Origin: Ottelia alismoides
Taxonomy: Eukaryota; Streptophyta; Magnoliopsida; Alismatales; Hydrocharitaceae
Length of the DNA: 64,000 nucleotides
Direction: 5' to 3'
Assembly: GCA_037367405.1 (NCBI GenBank)
Contig: JAZKJV010000086.1
Span: forward strand, 2,155,001-2,219,000
The notes beneath the pieces were generated by a model, which ran no database searches, was not told the DNA's origin, and worked only from the letters and a program-made list of their open reading frames with translations. How positions within the stretch are numbered: the stretch's first letter is position 1; each line of letters begins with the position of its first letter. A program made the translations under genes and the position numbers. Below are positions 1 through 11,850 of this stretch, one piece after another.

Positions 1-665
1 TTTTATTCCCATTGGTCAAATCGAATTGTGGATTAGTGAAGTATTGACCTGTTCTAACGTACAGTGAGGAGAGATTGAAGTTAGTTGGAGTTTTTGTCTC
101 GGCCGGTTATTCGTCACAAACTGATTTGTTCTTCAAATGGTTCATGAGTTCCGACAAGAAATGGGTCGATCCAAGATGGTAGTTGCTCATTTGTGGTCAA
201 GTGTGGGGGAGGTGGAAGACATGAAGAAGTGTTAAATTTCATCGGATTTATCCTGTGGTTAGAGTCTCCCATGAATGAAGGATTGGCACTCACATAGTAT
301 GAAGGATGGATTGTATGACCATAATATAGAAGGTTGATATACCAAGAAGTGGAGACCTCAGCCGATTATTTGTTTGTATGATCCTATTATAAAGGATTGT
401 CATTCATGGAGTAAATCGGATTTGTAGAAAGGGTTGGATTTATTTGTGGGTAAGAGTCTCCTACGAAAGTTGGATCATTTTCATAGTATAGACCTGATGG
501 GTACTAGGACAAAGGTCTCATTATCTTTGAATAAGGTGGATGAGTTACCATGATAGATATTGGATGAAAATATTCAAGTGTACGGGATACTCAATAGTAG
601 AAACCCGAAATTTTGACGAAATTTTAAATCAATGAGAGTGATGGCACAAGTGTATTCAAGATCGA
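1..665 (-). pseudogene. Remnant of the family B first ORF (gag position)
   Basis: The minus strand here matches the plus-strand ORF at 60092-60643. For example, the complement of about 160-235 corresponds to about 60540-60610, the stretch coding for the Ile-Ile-Asn-Glu region near its C-terminus. Stops and indels break every frame, so no protein is expected. The plus-strand ORF at 670-915 is only an antisense reading of this region and the leader. Function is unknown; its place after the PBS is where gag normally lies. Confidence 0.7.
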
Positions 666-2033
666 TTTTATGCACACGAATGCAAACACAAATCAAACCT
701 CAGGTTCACCAACTCACACAATGAAGCTGCAAGAGTTCGACAAATTATCTTTTCATTGTTACTTGGTGATTAATTCAATCTTGGAAAAAATTAGTGAGCT
801 ATTAGGTGTTGAAAATTTTCTTAAAGACTGGCTCGAATTCTTACGACTAGTTGCATCCACTTTCAGCCAGTGTGGTGTAAGTGGGGACCATAAAATGGCT
901 ACCCTTGTTACTTAAATATGAAGCCTTACACAGTGTCCTTTAAACCACCCACTCTGCTAAGGAAATACGGGCCATTTACATGCTACCCGTAGATCCTCAC
1001 TGAGAAGTAGCTAATCATTTTTATAGAATCAGTAGTCATATGAAAATCCGGAGTTGGGCTCTAGCCTTAAGTGTCGTTGCTCGCTTACTCAGACAAATAA
1101 AGGAATCCAAGGTCAGGGTTGCTCTCCCGCAAATTCTTGATTTTATGGGTTAATTAAAGTCGGCGTTATTTAGTAGGCTCAATTTTAATTATGTGACCAC
1201 TGAAAATTTGAGGTGAACAGAAATACACGTCTATCATCCGGTCCTAATTTCCTTTAAAATTTACGTTACAAAATTCGAGGAAGAAAGTCAGAAAAGGTCG
1301 ATGCACGTGAAACAATGATGTATGCTCAGATAGAAGACTTACAGTGATTCCTCACAATCTCCATGTGGGATGCAATACAAGAATTGAAAATTATTCTAGA
1401 TGAATGCAAGCCGACAATAACCACACCTAGAAGAAAGTTATATTAGCCGTGAAGAATTGAGTTGAATTTTTTTGACTAAGTTGAACGATCTAAGGTGTGT
1501 CTCAATTAAGTGAAGTGTAATCCTAGGTTCTATGAGCACAAACAATAAATTTTAGAAGCTCTAATTGCCGTATGTGCAAGTCTAACTTACGAGCCACTCA
1601 AGTCAGGCCCCACCCTTACCGAAGAGTGAAACCAACCACGACACACCACAGAAAAAGTTCAAGGTCTTACACATGCGAGAGTCAAATCAGACACCGCTAG
1701 AAATGAGAAATTAATTACAAAAACTAAAATTGCAAAAAAATAAATCCTAGACTCTACGCTCTCTCATGACTCGATCTTAGTTTTCTTTTATGGCTTTTTG
1801 GGTGTCAGTGGGGATGCGTCGGTTTTTGAGAAAACCTATCCACATCGTTGGGTACCTTGTAAGAAAAATAAGAGAGGGAGAGTATAAGAGAGTCACTCAA
1901 AAATTAAAAATAAAGATAGAAAATAAATACTGAAAGATAAATGAAAAATGTACAGTGGCAAGTTCGAGGGTTAGACTGCCCAAATGTGCGGAAACTGAGC
2001 GCTAATTTTTCGACAAAATCTAAGTTGTTTGCC
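666..2033 (-). other. Untranslated leader of B' (between PBS and first ORF)
   Basis: About 1.37 kb without coding capacity, homologous to the leader of the right-hand B copy. On the minus strand of 1107-1130 it keeps a GGGAGAGCAACCC-type motif, also present at 59581 (B) and 12911 (A). This may be part of a packaging or dimerisation signal; that role is inferred from conservation only. Confidence 0.7.
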
Positions 2034-2051
2034 TCTCCAGCAACGACGTCA
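2034..2051 (-). other. Decayed primer-binding site (tRNA-Asp type)
   Basis: The minus strand reads TGACGTCGTTGCTGGAGA, against TGGCGCCGTTGCCGGGGA in the right-hand copy, which is complementary to the 3' end of plant tRNA-Asp. The changes are mostly C/G to T/A transitions, as expected for methylated-cytosine decay. It lies two bases inside the LTR end. Confidence 0.8.
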
Positions 2052-2053
2052 TC

Positions 2054-5000
2054 TGCTGAGTCCAAAAATATCATACTTTAATGTTCTTGAATTATCGTTT
2101 AAATGTTTCATTTCGTTGTAGGCGGCAGTTCGGAATCGATTAAGAAATGACCATAGTTAATTAATCAAATTTTAATAGGCGTGATTTATGTTTATTTTAC
2201 TTAGGCAAGTCCAAAAATCAAACTAAAGTAGGCAAATGAACAACTTAGATTTTGTCTATCAAAGTTCATGCATGGTTTTAAGGCAGCATTTTTTTGGTAT
2301 TTTTAATACAAATTTGAAATGTAAAATGCAAATTTGGCCAATTTTATGGACTAAAATACAACTGCAATCAAATGATGTCCAAAAATTATGATACTTGGTT
2401 GAGATGTAAAATATGGTAAATGAACACACTGTAACTTTTTGGAATTTTTGGAGGTAAAATGAATATTTAAAGAATTTATGAATGAAAACAAAGAGAATTT
2501 CAATAATTAATTTTAATAAATATTAAACCTATTTATTTTCAAGGGATAAATTTATCCAAGATCTACCACTCGGTGGTCGATCTCAGAAAAATCCTAAACC
2601 TTAAAAATACTAGATTTAGTACCTATTTAAAATTAAAGATTGAAATATGCAAAATGATTTTTATAGGGCAAGCTGTGCATGCAAACACAATTCTTTTAGG
2701 GCATGATGTTAAATATAATTAATTCTCTAATCCTTGAATTTTTGGCAATTTTCAAAACTATGGTTAATTACTTATGAATTTGAGGCACACGATGGGTAAA
2801 ATATATAAATTTCCATAAGAATAATTATTTTCATTAATCATAGAGGATAAAAATATCACAAGCACGCCATAATGTAGAGATCTAATTGAAGAACACAGTG
2901 GTATTTTTTAATAATAAAAATAATGTCATGTAGAGGTCTAAAATAAAGGGGGAACACAAGGGTAGAATTGCAATAAAATAAAATAATGCAAAAGAGAGGG
3001 ACTTTATTAAAATTACCTAGACCCTAGGGAGGTCAACTGCAAAAGTTCTAGAGCGGCACGTACGCTCCACGTGCCCTCTGGTATCAGGGCTTTTGGCTGG
3101 AGATCAGGGGCATTCTTGAAATATTTCTAATAGGTCACCTGCTCTAGGCTGGGGTTGCTGTTGCGATTTCGGAGAGATTCAGGGTCCTGGCAGCAACTAT
3201 TCCCTTCATGCCCATGCTATGCATGAGGGGAGGGCTTCGGGTCTTTGAGTCCGACTACTGTGTCGGAGATGAGGCGGAGGAGCGGTGATTGGGAGCCTTG
3301 ATGCTCCTGTTTGATGTTGAGGCCTCGAAGAGGCAGACCAGAGGATGTGATGCTCGCTGAAGGCGGAGGAGCGACTGTAGATGGATGTTCTTAGAGGTGC
3401 AGTTGTCGGTGATGACCTGGGAAGCGGAGCCCCCAAATGCTTGTGTCGATGATGATCTGGGACTCTGTTGCGCATATGATTGGCGGAGTCGAGGAGGATG
3501 AAGGGTGAACACCAGTCTCATTCAGATGTTGGAATCGTCGATGCAGAAGCAATGAGGCCTTGAGTATGGGAGTTCGGGTCGTGTATCGTGGACATTACGA
3601 AGGTGTTGTTATGTATGTGTGGATAAACGTTGCAGGGAAGGTGGTGGCACAAATGTCGATGAAGTAGGGCTGGCGGAGGATCAGAGCTCCAATGGAGGTG
3701 AGATGGGTCGAAGACTCGAGCCACAAAGGGCGATCGGACCAACACTTTGGAGGAGGTATCTGCAATGAGGTATGAGTCCTCGGATCTTGTCGTAGGAGAA
3801 GAGGAGGCGGTGGCGCTGTCACTACCAACGACCTCAAGCTCATTCCTGAATTGGAAAAATCAATGGATGAAGATGAAGGGTGGCAACGATGGTGCTTTAA
3901 TAGCGAGAGGGACATGTCTAGAGATGGCAAGAGATCGACGAGGATCTCATCGCAGATATGACGACGGGGCGGCACAACAAAATTGGAGAGACGACGGCCG
4001 TTGATGGAAGGTTGGCGGTGATGTGCGAGATAAGCAACGAAGGAAATTGGGGATGGACGAAGGAGAGATGGCCGCGATATTTGTGGCGGTAAAGGGATGC
4101 CTTGGCCGTTTGATCGGGATTAATTGAAGATGGAGAAATTAGGGGGCGACGATGGTGAATTTAAAAAGAGGGAGGAGATGACAGCGGTGCAGACGTAGAT
4201 GGAAGGCGGAGGAGGGCAGGGATTTGCAGGCTGTGTCGCCTCTTGATTAGGAAAGGGAAAGGCCAGAGAAGACAACGAGCGGTGGAAAGGTACCTGGGTC
4301 GTCTGATCAGAGATCAGACAATTGAGGCGACGCCACGTGGCATTTTATTATTTTATTTTTTTTTTAAAAAAATTAAATTAGAGTAAATAAATAATAATTC
4401 CAAAAATGGGTGACACGTGGTGGCTCCAAGAGCGTCAATGTGTCAGCCCCAAGAAATTTGAAAAATAAAAAGGAAAGAAAAATGAAAAAAATATCAAATG
4501 ACCTCGAATCGAAAAATAATCTTCACAAAGCTTGCTCGTCTCGATGAGATCTAATGCTTTCATGAAGAGATCAAACTAAAATTGATCTTTTGCATAAAGT
4601 AATATTTTTGAGGTATCCCATGTACATAGAATACCTTGATTTTTGAGTTTAAAAACTTTTTGTCATTTTTAAAAATAGATAAAAATATGAAAAAATAAAA
4701 AAATCAAAGATAAATTTTTATACGTGAATATATTTTTTGGATTTTTATTAATTAGAAAAAGGAGAAATAAAATAAAATACGAAAAAGATAGCTTTTGTGC
4801 AGACAATTAGTAAAGACTCAGACTCTATTAGTTTCTTTGATTTCAAGCTGATTTTTTATTTGTATTTGTATTTTTACAGATTTTAATAAAATGTTTATCA
4901 AAGAAAACAAATAGACAAGAAATAAAATAAAATGATTCAATTATATACATAAAATAATAGGTCAAAATTATGTAAAATACACAATATACAAAAGAGGCCC

Positions 5001-5472
5001 AAAACCCAACTTTTACATATGAGCCCCGATTCACTTGAACATGGTCTTGTTTTGAAGATATTTAGTTCAAAAGTGAGTTAGATCAAATCATACACTGGAT
5101 GAGGACAATATCAATGTTTTAGTGCGGAAATCCTGGAATTATGTTTTGAGTTTCTGGTCCACTTATTTGGGTTAATGATTTTTTTGTATTTTTCATTTAA
5201 TATTGTTAGTAATATGTACACAATAGGTGTGGTTTTAGGTCATTTGGAGTTTGCATGAATTAGTTAAACATCATGAAAGTTAGGCTATATTACATGTCAA
5301 TTTGATTGTGATTTTTGGCTTCTTATTTTATGCAATTGTGAATGATAAAATACAGTTATTATTAATACATGCATGAATGATAATTATGCAGAATAAATGA
5401 ATAAATGCCAATGAATTTTATTGATTTGAGCTTAATTAATCATTTTTAGAGTGATGAATCTGAGATTCATCA
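2054..5472 (-). repeat. Family B 5' LTR (copy B', 3.4 kb)
   Basis: On the minus strand it starts TGATGAATCTCAG at 5472 and ends ...GACTCAGCA at 2054, next to the PBS. It is homologous to the LTR at 55511-58640. An AT-rich U3 (about 4330-5472) is followed by a GC-rich promoter and R-like zone (about 3000-4330) and an AT-rich U5. CACGTG boxes at 4334 and 4414 lie upstream of a TATA-like site at about 4159-4167. The open frames in 3200-4000 on both strands come from the GC-rich segment and are not genes. Confidence 0.85.
4157..4168 (-). promoter_or_regulatory. Possible TATA box of the B' LTR
   Basis: The minus strand reads CTTTTTAAATTC, at the position of TTCTTTAAATAGAAC (about 56971-56985) in the right-hand copy, just before the GC-rich R-like region. 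Position and homology support it; transcription is not shown. Confidence 0.4.
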
Positions 5473-6339
5473 CTAGTGGATGGTGCCATCGTTGTCGGGT
5501 GGTGGTGACAATCTCTACAAAACCGAGAGAAGTCCCAACGTGCAACTTTGCTAGGAGGGGGTAGAGGTAACTGTGACTGACCTCCATGTAAGTTATGGTG
5601 TATATCCTCCCACTTTATCTCCTTTGCAGTAACCTCCTTAATGGAGGTAAGGTCGAAGGTGTAAAGTATGCCCTAAACCTCCTCACGCATCCCTCGGATT
5701 AACTTCTGCAATTCTCTTGTGAGTAAGCTGTCATAGCAGGGGAATGGTGAGACAACTCTGTATATCAGATCATGTACTCTTGGGTCATCATCGACCCCTG
5801 TGTCAGCTCGACAAACTACCTCCTCTAATTCTTCACCCAATGGTCTGGGTAGAACTCTGTACGAAACTCGTCGAAGAAGACCTCCAAGTGTTGGGTTTGG
5901 TCATGTGCTCCTTGATGGTATTCCACCACCGCTTTACGTACCAAGCAAGAGAGTACTCTGGAAAAGATACCCAAATGTCCTTGGGAGCATGTATCATCTA
6001 AGAACTTTGATCACTTGTGCCATCCACATCTCTGCATCGTCAGGGGTCGTGGTACCGAAGAACTGTGGTACCATCTCCTGCTGATGGGCTACATATGTGC
6101 TTCGATGCCTCTGCAAGGCATCAGTGTCCTTCGTCTGTTCATCATCATGGAGAATGACAGGTCGACACTCTCCATCCTGTCGTGAGAGGGGCGATAGGAG
6201 GAGTCGTCCTGCTATTGGAGACATTGCTCAATCTCCTATTGGCGTTGTTGGATGCCTTGTATTGTATGTACAAGGAAAGCGAGCTACTACGCCACATGCA
6301 GGTCTACATGAGGTGGAATGGTTCTGTATAAAGAACTAA
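5473..6339 (-). pseudogene. gag: Ty3/Gypsy chromovirus-like gag remnant
   Basis: Minus-strand readings give stretches typical of the plant chromovirus (Tekay/Del) gag core: a segment around 5994-6115 resembling the ...TPDDAEMW... box, then around 5860-5990 an aromatic stretch with Tyr-Val-Lys-Arg-Trp-Trp, then a Gly-Ser-Met..Gln-Glu-Tyr box near 5780. These match in order the retrotransposon gag domain (capsid-like; assembles particles around the RNA). Several frameshifts and stops break it. The remnant is cut on its 3' side by the B' LTR at 5472. No zinc knuckle, protease or RT was found, so only the 5' end of the element is here. Confidence 0.65.
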
Positions 6340-6517
6340 TGCATTACAAATGCTTTATTCAAGAGAGATATGAAGAGAGACATATGGACATGGATGTAAT
6401 ATGTTATTCTCCTTTGGGCTTGTGTTGGGCCAGAAAACTTCAAACACTATCCCATCACAAGCCAGTATTCGAACACCAATGAGGAATGATATGCGTAAAA
6501 TGGAATGGAGTACCGGT

Positions 6518-6529
6518 GCTCTGATATCA
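6518..6529 (-). other. Decayed primer-binding site (tRNA-iMet type)
   Basis: The minus strand reads TGATATCAGAGC, one change from the plant iMet PBS TGGTATCAGAGC. It lies upstream of the gag remnant, between it and a TGTGAC/GTCACA-type LTR edge at about 6533, as expected for a chromovirus. Confidence 0.6.
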
Positions 6530-6532
6530 AGG

Positions 6533-7706
6533 TGTGACTTACATCCCTCTAGGATCCAATTACTCGTCAAATCGATTCCACGGACATACATTCCACATTC
6601 GAAATACATAATAATATAAAGTCCGAGAAAATAATACAATACATATGAATTTAAAATTTTGCTTTGCATTCAACCTGTTCACATTCCATTTCCATTCATT
6701 TCACTTCCATTGATCAACCGCGTCCACAAAAATATACATGTATGCATGTTTAAAAGATGTGTCCCAACATACATTCGTTTTACATGTCATGACTCTAAAA
6801 ATATTATAAGTAAAGGAGAGTAAAGCTACAAGTAACTGTACCACCAAAAAGTGTCGTGAAGCTGCACCAAAAAAGTGACTCCAAGCTGCTCATTACTACA
6901 ACTGCTTCTGTGAACCTGCAGATCCACATGTAGGTACATTATGAGCAAAGTTTCCCAATACGATAAAAGCAAAATATACAAAAAAAACCAAGATAGAATT
7001 TAAATGTGTACAAAAGAAACAACTGATTAACTGATTTCACAAAAAACTACATTCTAATTATTGTTATTAGATATGGATACGAGTAACCAAGCCTTGTGGA
7101 TTGTCGGTACTCTTGGTCTGGATGAGATCTCATACTATGACTCTAAAGCAAAGAGACTACCTTAGGGTTGGGGTGCCTCCGTAGGCATGTGGTGGGGTAT
7201 AATGCATCATAACTAAGATCCAAACATGTCCACTTAGCCCCACTTCACAATTGTACTTCCGATTCACAGTAAAGGTTCCAATCCGCGAATCATCACAACT
7301 AACGCAATCCTCCTTATGTCCAGGGCAATCATAGCTCATACCCAACTTCATTAACACCATTTCCCAAAAGTCTCCTCTTAGCGTTCCCACTCAGAATACT
7401 AACCAATGTGGTCAACACTAGCCAGTACACGAGTGTTAAATCTGAGTGAACAAGCGAAACACTAGACCACTAGCCATGCATACTTGGCCCGTGCTTGAGC
7501 ACTGGGATAAATCACACAATTGCCAAGGCCAACACCGTCAGATTAGCACCCCGGTGTGCCAAGCAACATGTCCCCCAACCATCACAACTACAATAGCAGT
7601 TGGGATCGTGGTCATCTAGGCTTCTACCCGGGGCCCCAAGGGTGCATGTCCTTCCCCTGGCGACAACTACTCCACTACCCGAACACCATGTAATAACCCT
7701 TCAACA
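6533..7706 (-). repeat. Probable LTR of the chromovirus remnant (outer boundary uncertain)
   Basis: Noncoding DNA directly upstream of the PBS on the minus strand, starting TGTGAC on the plus strand. The proposed outer end at 7706 (plus ...CTTCAACA, so minus TGTTGAAG...) is chosen only because it gives TG...CA ends. No second LTR is in the window to confirm it, and the LTR could run further toward 8464. Confidence 0.3.
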
Positions 7707-8464
7707 GGATAATAATCACCACCAATATGATCGGTGAGATTCATGTAAGGTTGTTTATTTATAGTGGACCATAATGCACATGGGACAATGACCGAAACAT
7801 GCTCCCATTTCTCCAGTCGAGGACTTATTGAGATTCCCATAATTGTAACCCATCACGAATATACACTACCTTAATTTTCAAAGGACAAGTATATTCCAAT
7901 TCTTCAGCAAAGAGTCCATATTTTATAAACGCCTCCATCCCAAATGTTTATGCTGGAATTGTACAATGACTAATGGCATATGTATAACATGCTTATTTTT
8001 CTACAAATATCAACTACAACATCCCTAACATAAGAGAATTGGAAATGTTCAAATCCAAGCAAGTGGGAAAGCTAGTGAAACCATCGTACAAGAAATAATT
8101 CTCATCAATAAACATGAGATGTTAATAGTATTGCACATCACACATGGGATCATCAAGAATGTGGAACTAAATGTACATTGTTAACATATAATTGAGATTT
8201 CACTTTGTATTCGACACTCATACAAAATGTACAAGCCTTTGAAACACTAAATGTACATGTGAACATACAATTATATTCTAGTTTGGCTAAAAAATCATGT
8301 TCTGGTTAATAAGGAGAGTGGATTGTAATATAAGGTTTATAAATGAGAGTGCACATCGTTCATTGATAACACTTGTTAGTTTAGGGCATTTGAGACTCAT
8401 TGCCGATATACTCTACATCTGGCTAACCCAACCTCCATCCACATTTGAAGGCCTTTTGGACAAT
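7707..8464. other. Unassigned AT-rich sequence left of element A
   Basis: No convincing ORF, repeat boundary or motif. It may be more of the chromovirus LTR or older decayed repeat DNA. Its last five bases, ACAAT, are the proposed left target duplication of element A. Confidence 0.4.
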
Positions 8465-11400
8465 TGATGAGCCGAAATATCCCCTTCCTAAATCCGGGCA
8501 AGGTAGAAATCAATCTAGGGTCGTTGCGACCCAGATCTCGGAGAATCGGACACAACAAGAAAAATATGGAACCACGACCCGGATCTCGGAGAATCGGACT
8601 CAACAAGAAAAATATGGAACCAACAAATATAAAAATCAATCAATGAACTCAACAGCGGTCCTCGCTATTTTATTAACCGGGTATAGCGACCAGGGTCGGA
8701 CTCAAGAAGCACGGGTTGGCCTTACGACCTAAAAAGTAGTCAAGACGATAAAAAAATGAATAAAATATTTTTGGTGGATTTTAAATGTTTTTAAATTTTT
8801 TTATGTTTTTAATTATATAAGAAAATGTATAAAAAGCAACTACTACAATTTAAATAAACACCCAAAAATGCTCCAAAAATTGAAATAAAATTGTTTTTGT
8901 GTTTTTTATATTTTTAAATGTTTTTGGTGATTTTATGGGAATTTTATAGTTTTTATTTGATTGTCTAAAAAATGGAGAAAGAGGAAAACAATGGGTTACT
9001 GTGCAGCCAGACTTAAAAGGCCAATTAAAAATATATAATTAGTCTATAAAATCCTGGAGACAATTTTTATGAAAAATATATACAAAGACTAAACTACAGA
9101 AAAAGAGTTTGCATTTTCTTTTTAAATTTTATAGAATTTGAATGATTTTTATAAGATTTTAAGGATTTTTCAGTTTTTATGGGTTTTATAAATCCAAATA
9201 GCACAAAAAATGAATGGAAGCTGTAAAACCTCAAATCTAACAATCTCTAATTTTTTTAGAATTTTTAGAAAAGTTTTTTATATTTTTCTTTGATTTCTTT
9301 TCCAAACAGTAACAAAAATATGTGTTTTTGATTTTTTTAAAAATAACAAAAAGCAAGGAAAATGTCCTCAAAAATTGGTGAAATTTTTACACAGTGGCAA
9401 GAGCCACATGTCCAAATTTCATTGGATTTGGATTTTATTTGCTATTTTATTCAACCAATGAAAGAGCTACAGCACATAGGGACCTATTTGCAAGAGAAAA
9501 TAGTTCGGAGGGCTAAACAATAACACGTGCAAAAACCTTAGGTTTTAAAGCGCAAAAATCACATGTAATCCACACATCTTCAATTAAAAGCACGCACATG
9601 AGTATAAATGCAAATTCAGAAACTAAATTTCATTCCATAACATAGCATACAACCCAGGCCCATACATGCAATTTGTCCAAAATATCACATGTCGAAGCAC
9701 GTGTCTCACACAGGTAGGGACAAAAATGCAAATAAAATAAACTAAGGGTACCCGATGCAAATTATTCAAAATAAAAACAACGCACTAAAATATTTACAGC
9801 ACTATTCTATAAATGCTAAAAGAGAAGGGGCATAAGTGAAATTACCCCTATTATTATGATCTGACGGACGAGGGAGTGCCACGTGGAGATCCGATGGCTG
9901 TGGTGCGTGGCTAACCCTTCGCGAACGGACGGCTCTGATTCGATCCTCAAATGGATCTACGGCTTGAGGCTCCCGCGAGTGAATGGTGGCGATCTAATCT
10001 GGGGCGGGAGGCTCGATCGAACGGCAACTGAAGCTCCTCCACGAATAGCTCGCCAGCAAAGACCCCCGGCCCAATGCGCGCAGTGGGGAGCTCGATCGGA
10101 GCTACTGAGATGGGGAACAGATCGGCCACGATGGTCCGCAGCTCCTGTGATGCTCCGATGAGGATGAGGAGCTCCAGAGAGCTCCGGCGATGAAGAAGTC
10201 GCGGAGCTGCTGTGCTCGAATGGCTTGACCTCCAGATGAGGTCGATTTGACCTGCAAGCTGCACAGCAAGAAGCCTGGGTCGAGGGTAAAGTGCCTCGAC
10301 CCGTTAGCGGGCGAAGGGGTGGTCGGAATGAGGCAGAGCGGTGGTCTTGGAGGAGCTTCAGTTGCCGTTCGATCGAGCCTCCCGCCCCAGATTAGATCGC
10401 CACTGTTCACTCGCAGGAGTCTCATCGTTCGCCAAGGGTTAGCCACGCACCACAGCCGTCGGATCTCCACATGGTACTCCCTCGTCTGTCAAATCGTAAT
10501 AATAGGGGTAATTTCAGTTATGCCCCTTCTCGTTTAGCATTTATAGAATAGTCCTGTAAATATTTTAGTGCGTTGTTTTTATTTTGGATAATTTGCATCT
10601 GGGACCCTTAGTTTATTTATTTACATTTTCGTCCTTGCCTGTGTGAGACACGTGCTTCGACACGTGATATTTTGGATAAATTGCATGTATGGGCCTGGGT
10701 TTTATGCTATGTTATGGAATGAAATTTAGTTTCTGATATTTGCATTTATACCCCTGTACGTGCTTTTAATTGAACATGTGCGGATTGTATGTGATTTTTA
10801 CATTTTAAACCCTAAGGTTTTTGCACGTGTTACTAGTTAGCCCTCTGAACTATTTTCTCTTGCAAATAGGTCCCTGTGTGCTGTAGCTCTTTCATTGGTT
10901 GAATAAAATAGCAACTAAAATCCAAATCCAGTGAAATTTGGATATGTGGCTCCGGCCACTGTGTAAAAATTTCACCAATTTTTTGGGACATTTTCCTTTC
11001 TTCTTGTTATTTTGAAAAAAATTAAAAACACGTATTTTGTTACTATTTGGAAAAGAAAGTCAAAGAAAAATATAAAAACTTTTCTAAAAATTCTAAAAAA
11101 TTTAGGGATTGTTAGTTTCTTGGTTTTATAGCTTCTATCCATTTTTTGTGCTATTTGGATTTATAAAACCCATAAAAATTGAAAAATCCTTAAAATCTTA
11201 TAAAAATCATTAACAATTCTATAAAATTCAAAAAAATGCAAACTCTTTTTTTTGTATTAACATAAAAATTGTCTTCATGCTTTTATAAACAAATTATATA
11301 TTTTTAATTGGCCTTTCAAGTCTGGCTGCACAGTAACCCACTGCTTTCCTCTTTCTACATTTTTTTAGAAAATAAAATAAAAATTACAAAATTCCCATAA

Positions 11401-11829
11401 AATCGCCAAAAACACTTAAAAATATAAAAAACACAAAAATAATTTTATTTCAATTTTTGGAGCATTTTTTAGTGTTTAAATAAATTGTTGTAGTTGCTTT
11501 TCATACATTTTCTTACATTTTCTTATATAATTATAAACATAAAAAAATTAAAAACAATTAAAATCCACCAAAAACATTTTCTTCATTTTTTTATCGTCTT
11601 GATTACTTCGTAGGCCGTGAGGCCAACTCGTGCTCCTTGAGTCCGACCCTGGTCGCTATACCAGATTAATAAAATAACGAGGACCGTTGTTGAGTTCATT
11701 GATTGATTTTTATATTTGGTGGTTCCTTATTTTTCTGGTTGAGTCTGATTCTCCGAGATCCGGGTCGCAACGACCCTAGATTGATTTCTACCTTGCCCGG
11801 ATTTAGGAAGGGGATATTTTGGCTCATCA
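8465..11829 (+). repeat. Left terminal palindrome of A (inverted R-U5 duplication, 3.4 kb)
   Basis: The left arm 8465-10041 is the reverse complement of the right arm 10348-11829, roughly 90 percent or better by eye, around a 306-base GC-rich spacer. The right arm sits where a 5' LTR should end, two to three bases before the PBS. Its upstream part is GC-rich and its downstream part AT-rich, like the R-U5 half of the B LTR. No U3-like start is present. The left arm carries a 48-bp tandem duplication (8528-8624) and about 41 extra bases near 9935-9975. The overlapping ORFs at 9883-10537 on both strands come from the GC-rich mirror and spacer and are not genes. Confidence 0.85.
8528..8624. repeat. 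48-bp tandem duplication in the left palindrome arm
   Basis: Two adjacent units begin GACCC(A/G)GATCTCGGAG and end ATATGGAACCA; only one unit is present in the mirror arm near 11715-11770. The duplication therefore arose after the two arms separated. Confidence 0.8.
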
Positions 11830-11832
11830 GAA

Positions 11833-11850
11833 TGGCACCGTTGCCGGGGA
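11833..11850 (+). other. Primer-binding site of A (tRNA-Asp)
   Basis: TGGCACCGTTGCCGGGGA, one transition from the perfect tRNA-Asp complement seen at 58643. tRNA-Asp priming is characteristic of Athila elements. The adjacent LTR edge ...GGCTCATCA ends at 11829. Confidence 0.9.

Larger units (their letters stand above)
1..5472 (-). mobile_element. Family B retrotransposon copy B', 5' portion, minus strand
   Basis: Read on the minus strand, this block has the same order as the copy starting at 55511: LTR, tRNA-Asp-type PBS, long leader, start of the reading frame. It is cut by the left edge of the window, so its 3' half and 3' LTR are not visible. The match to 55511-60640 is clear by eye across LTR tip, leader and ORF, with many substitutions and indels. 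B' is more decayed than the right-hand copy: its PBS has about four changes in 18. The outer flank at 5473 enters a Gypsy gag remnant, so B' probably inserted into that element. Confidence 0.85.

Noticed and set aside
670..915. Plus-strand ORF of 81 codons
   Set aside because: It is the antisense of the B' leader and ORF1 region, which is homologous to 59900-60100 on the other strand; no domain.
3206..4004. Overlapping ORFs on both strands
   Set aside because: They lie in the GC-rich promoter and R part of the B' LTR, are not conserved as frames in the B LTR, and show no domain.
9883..10537. Several ORFs around 100 codons on both strands
   Set aside because: They mirror each other across the palindrome of A and arise from its GC-rich centre; no domain or start context supports them.
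8465..11829. Standalone foldback element
   Set aside because: The right arm ends at the PBS of A with the LTR-type TCATCA end, so it is the rearranged 5' LTR.
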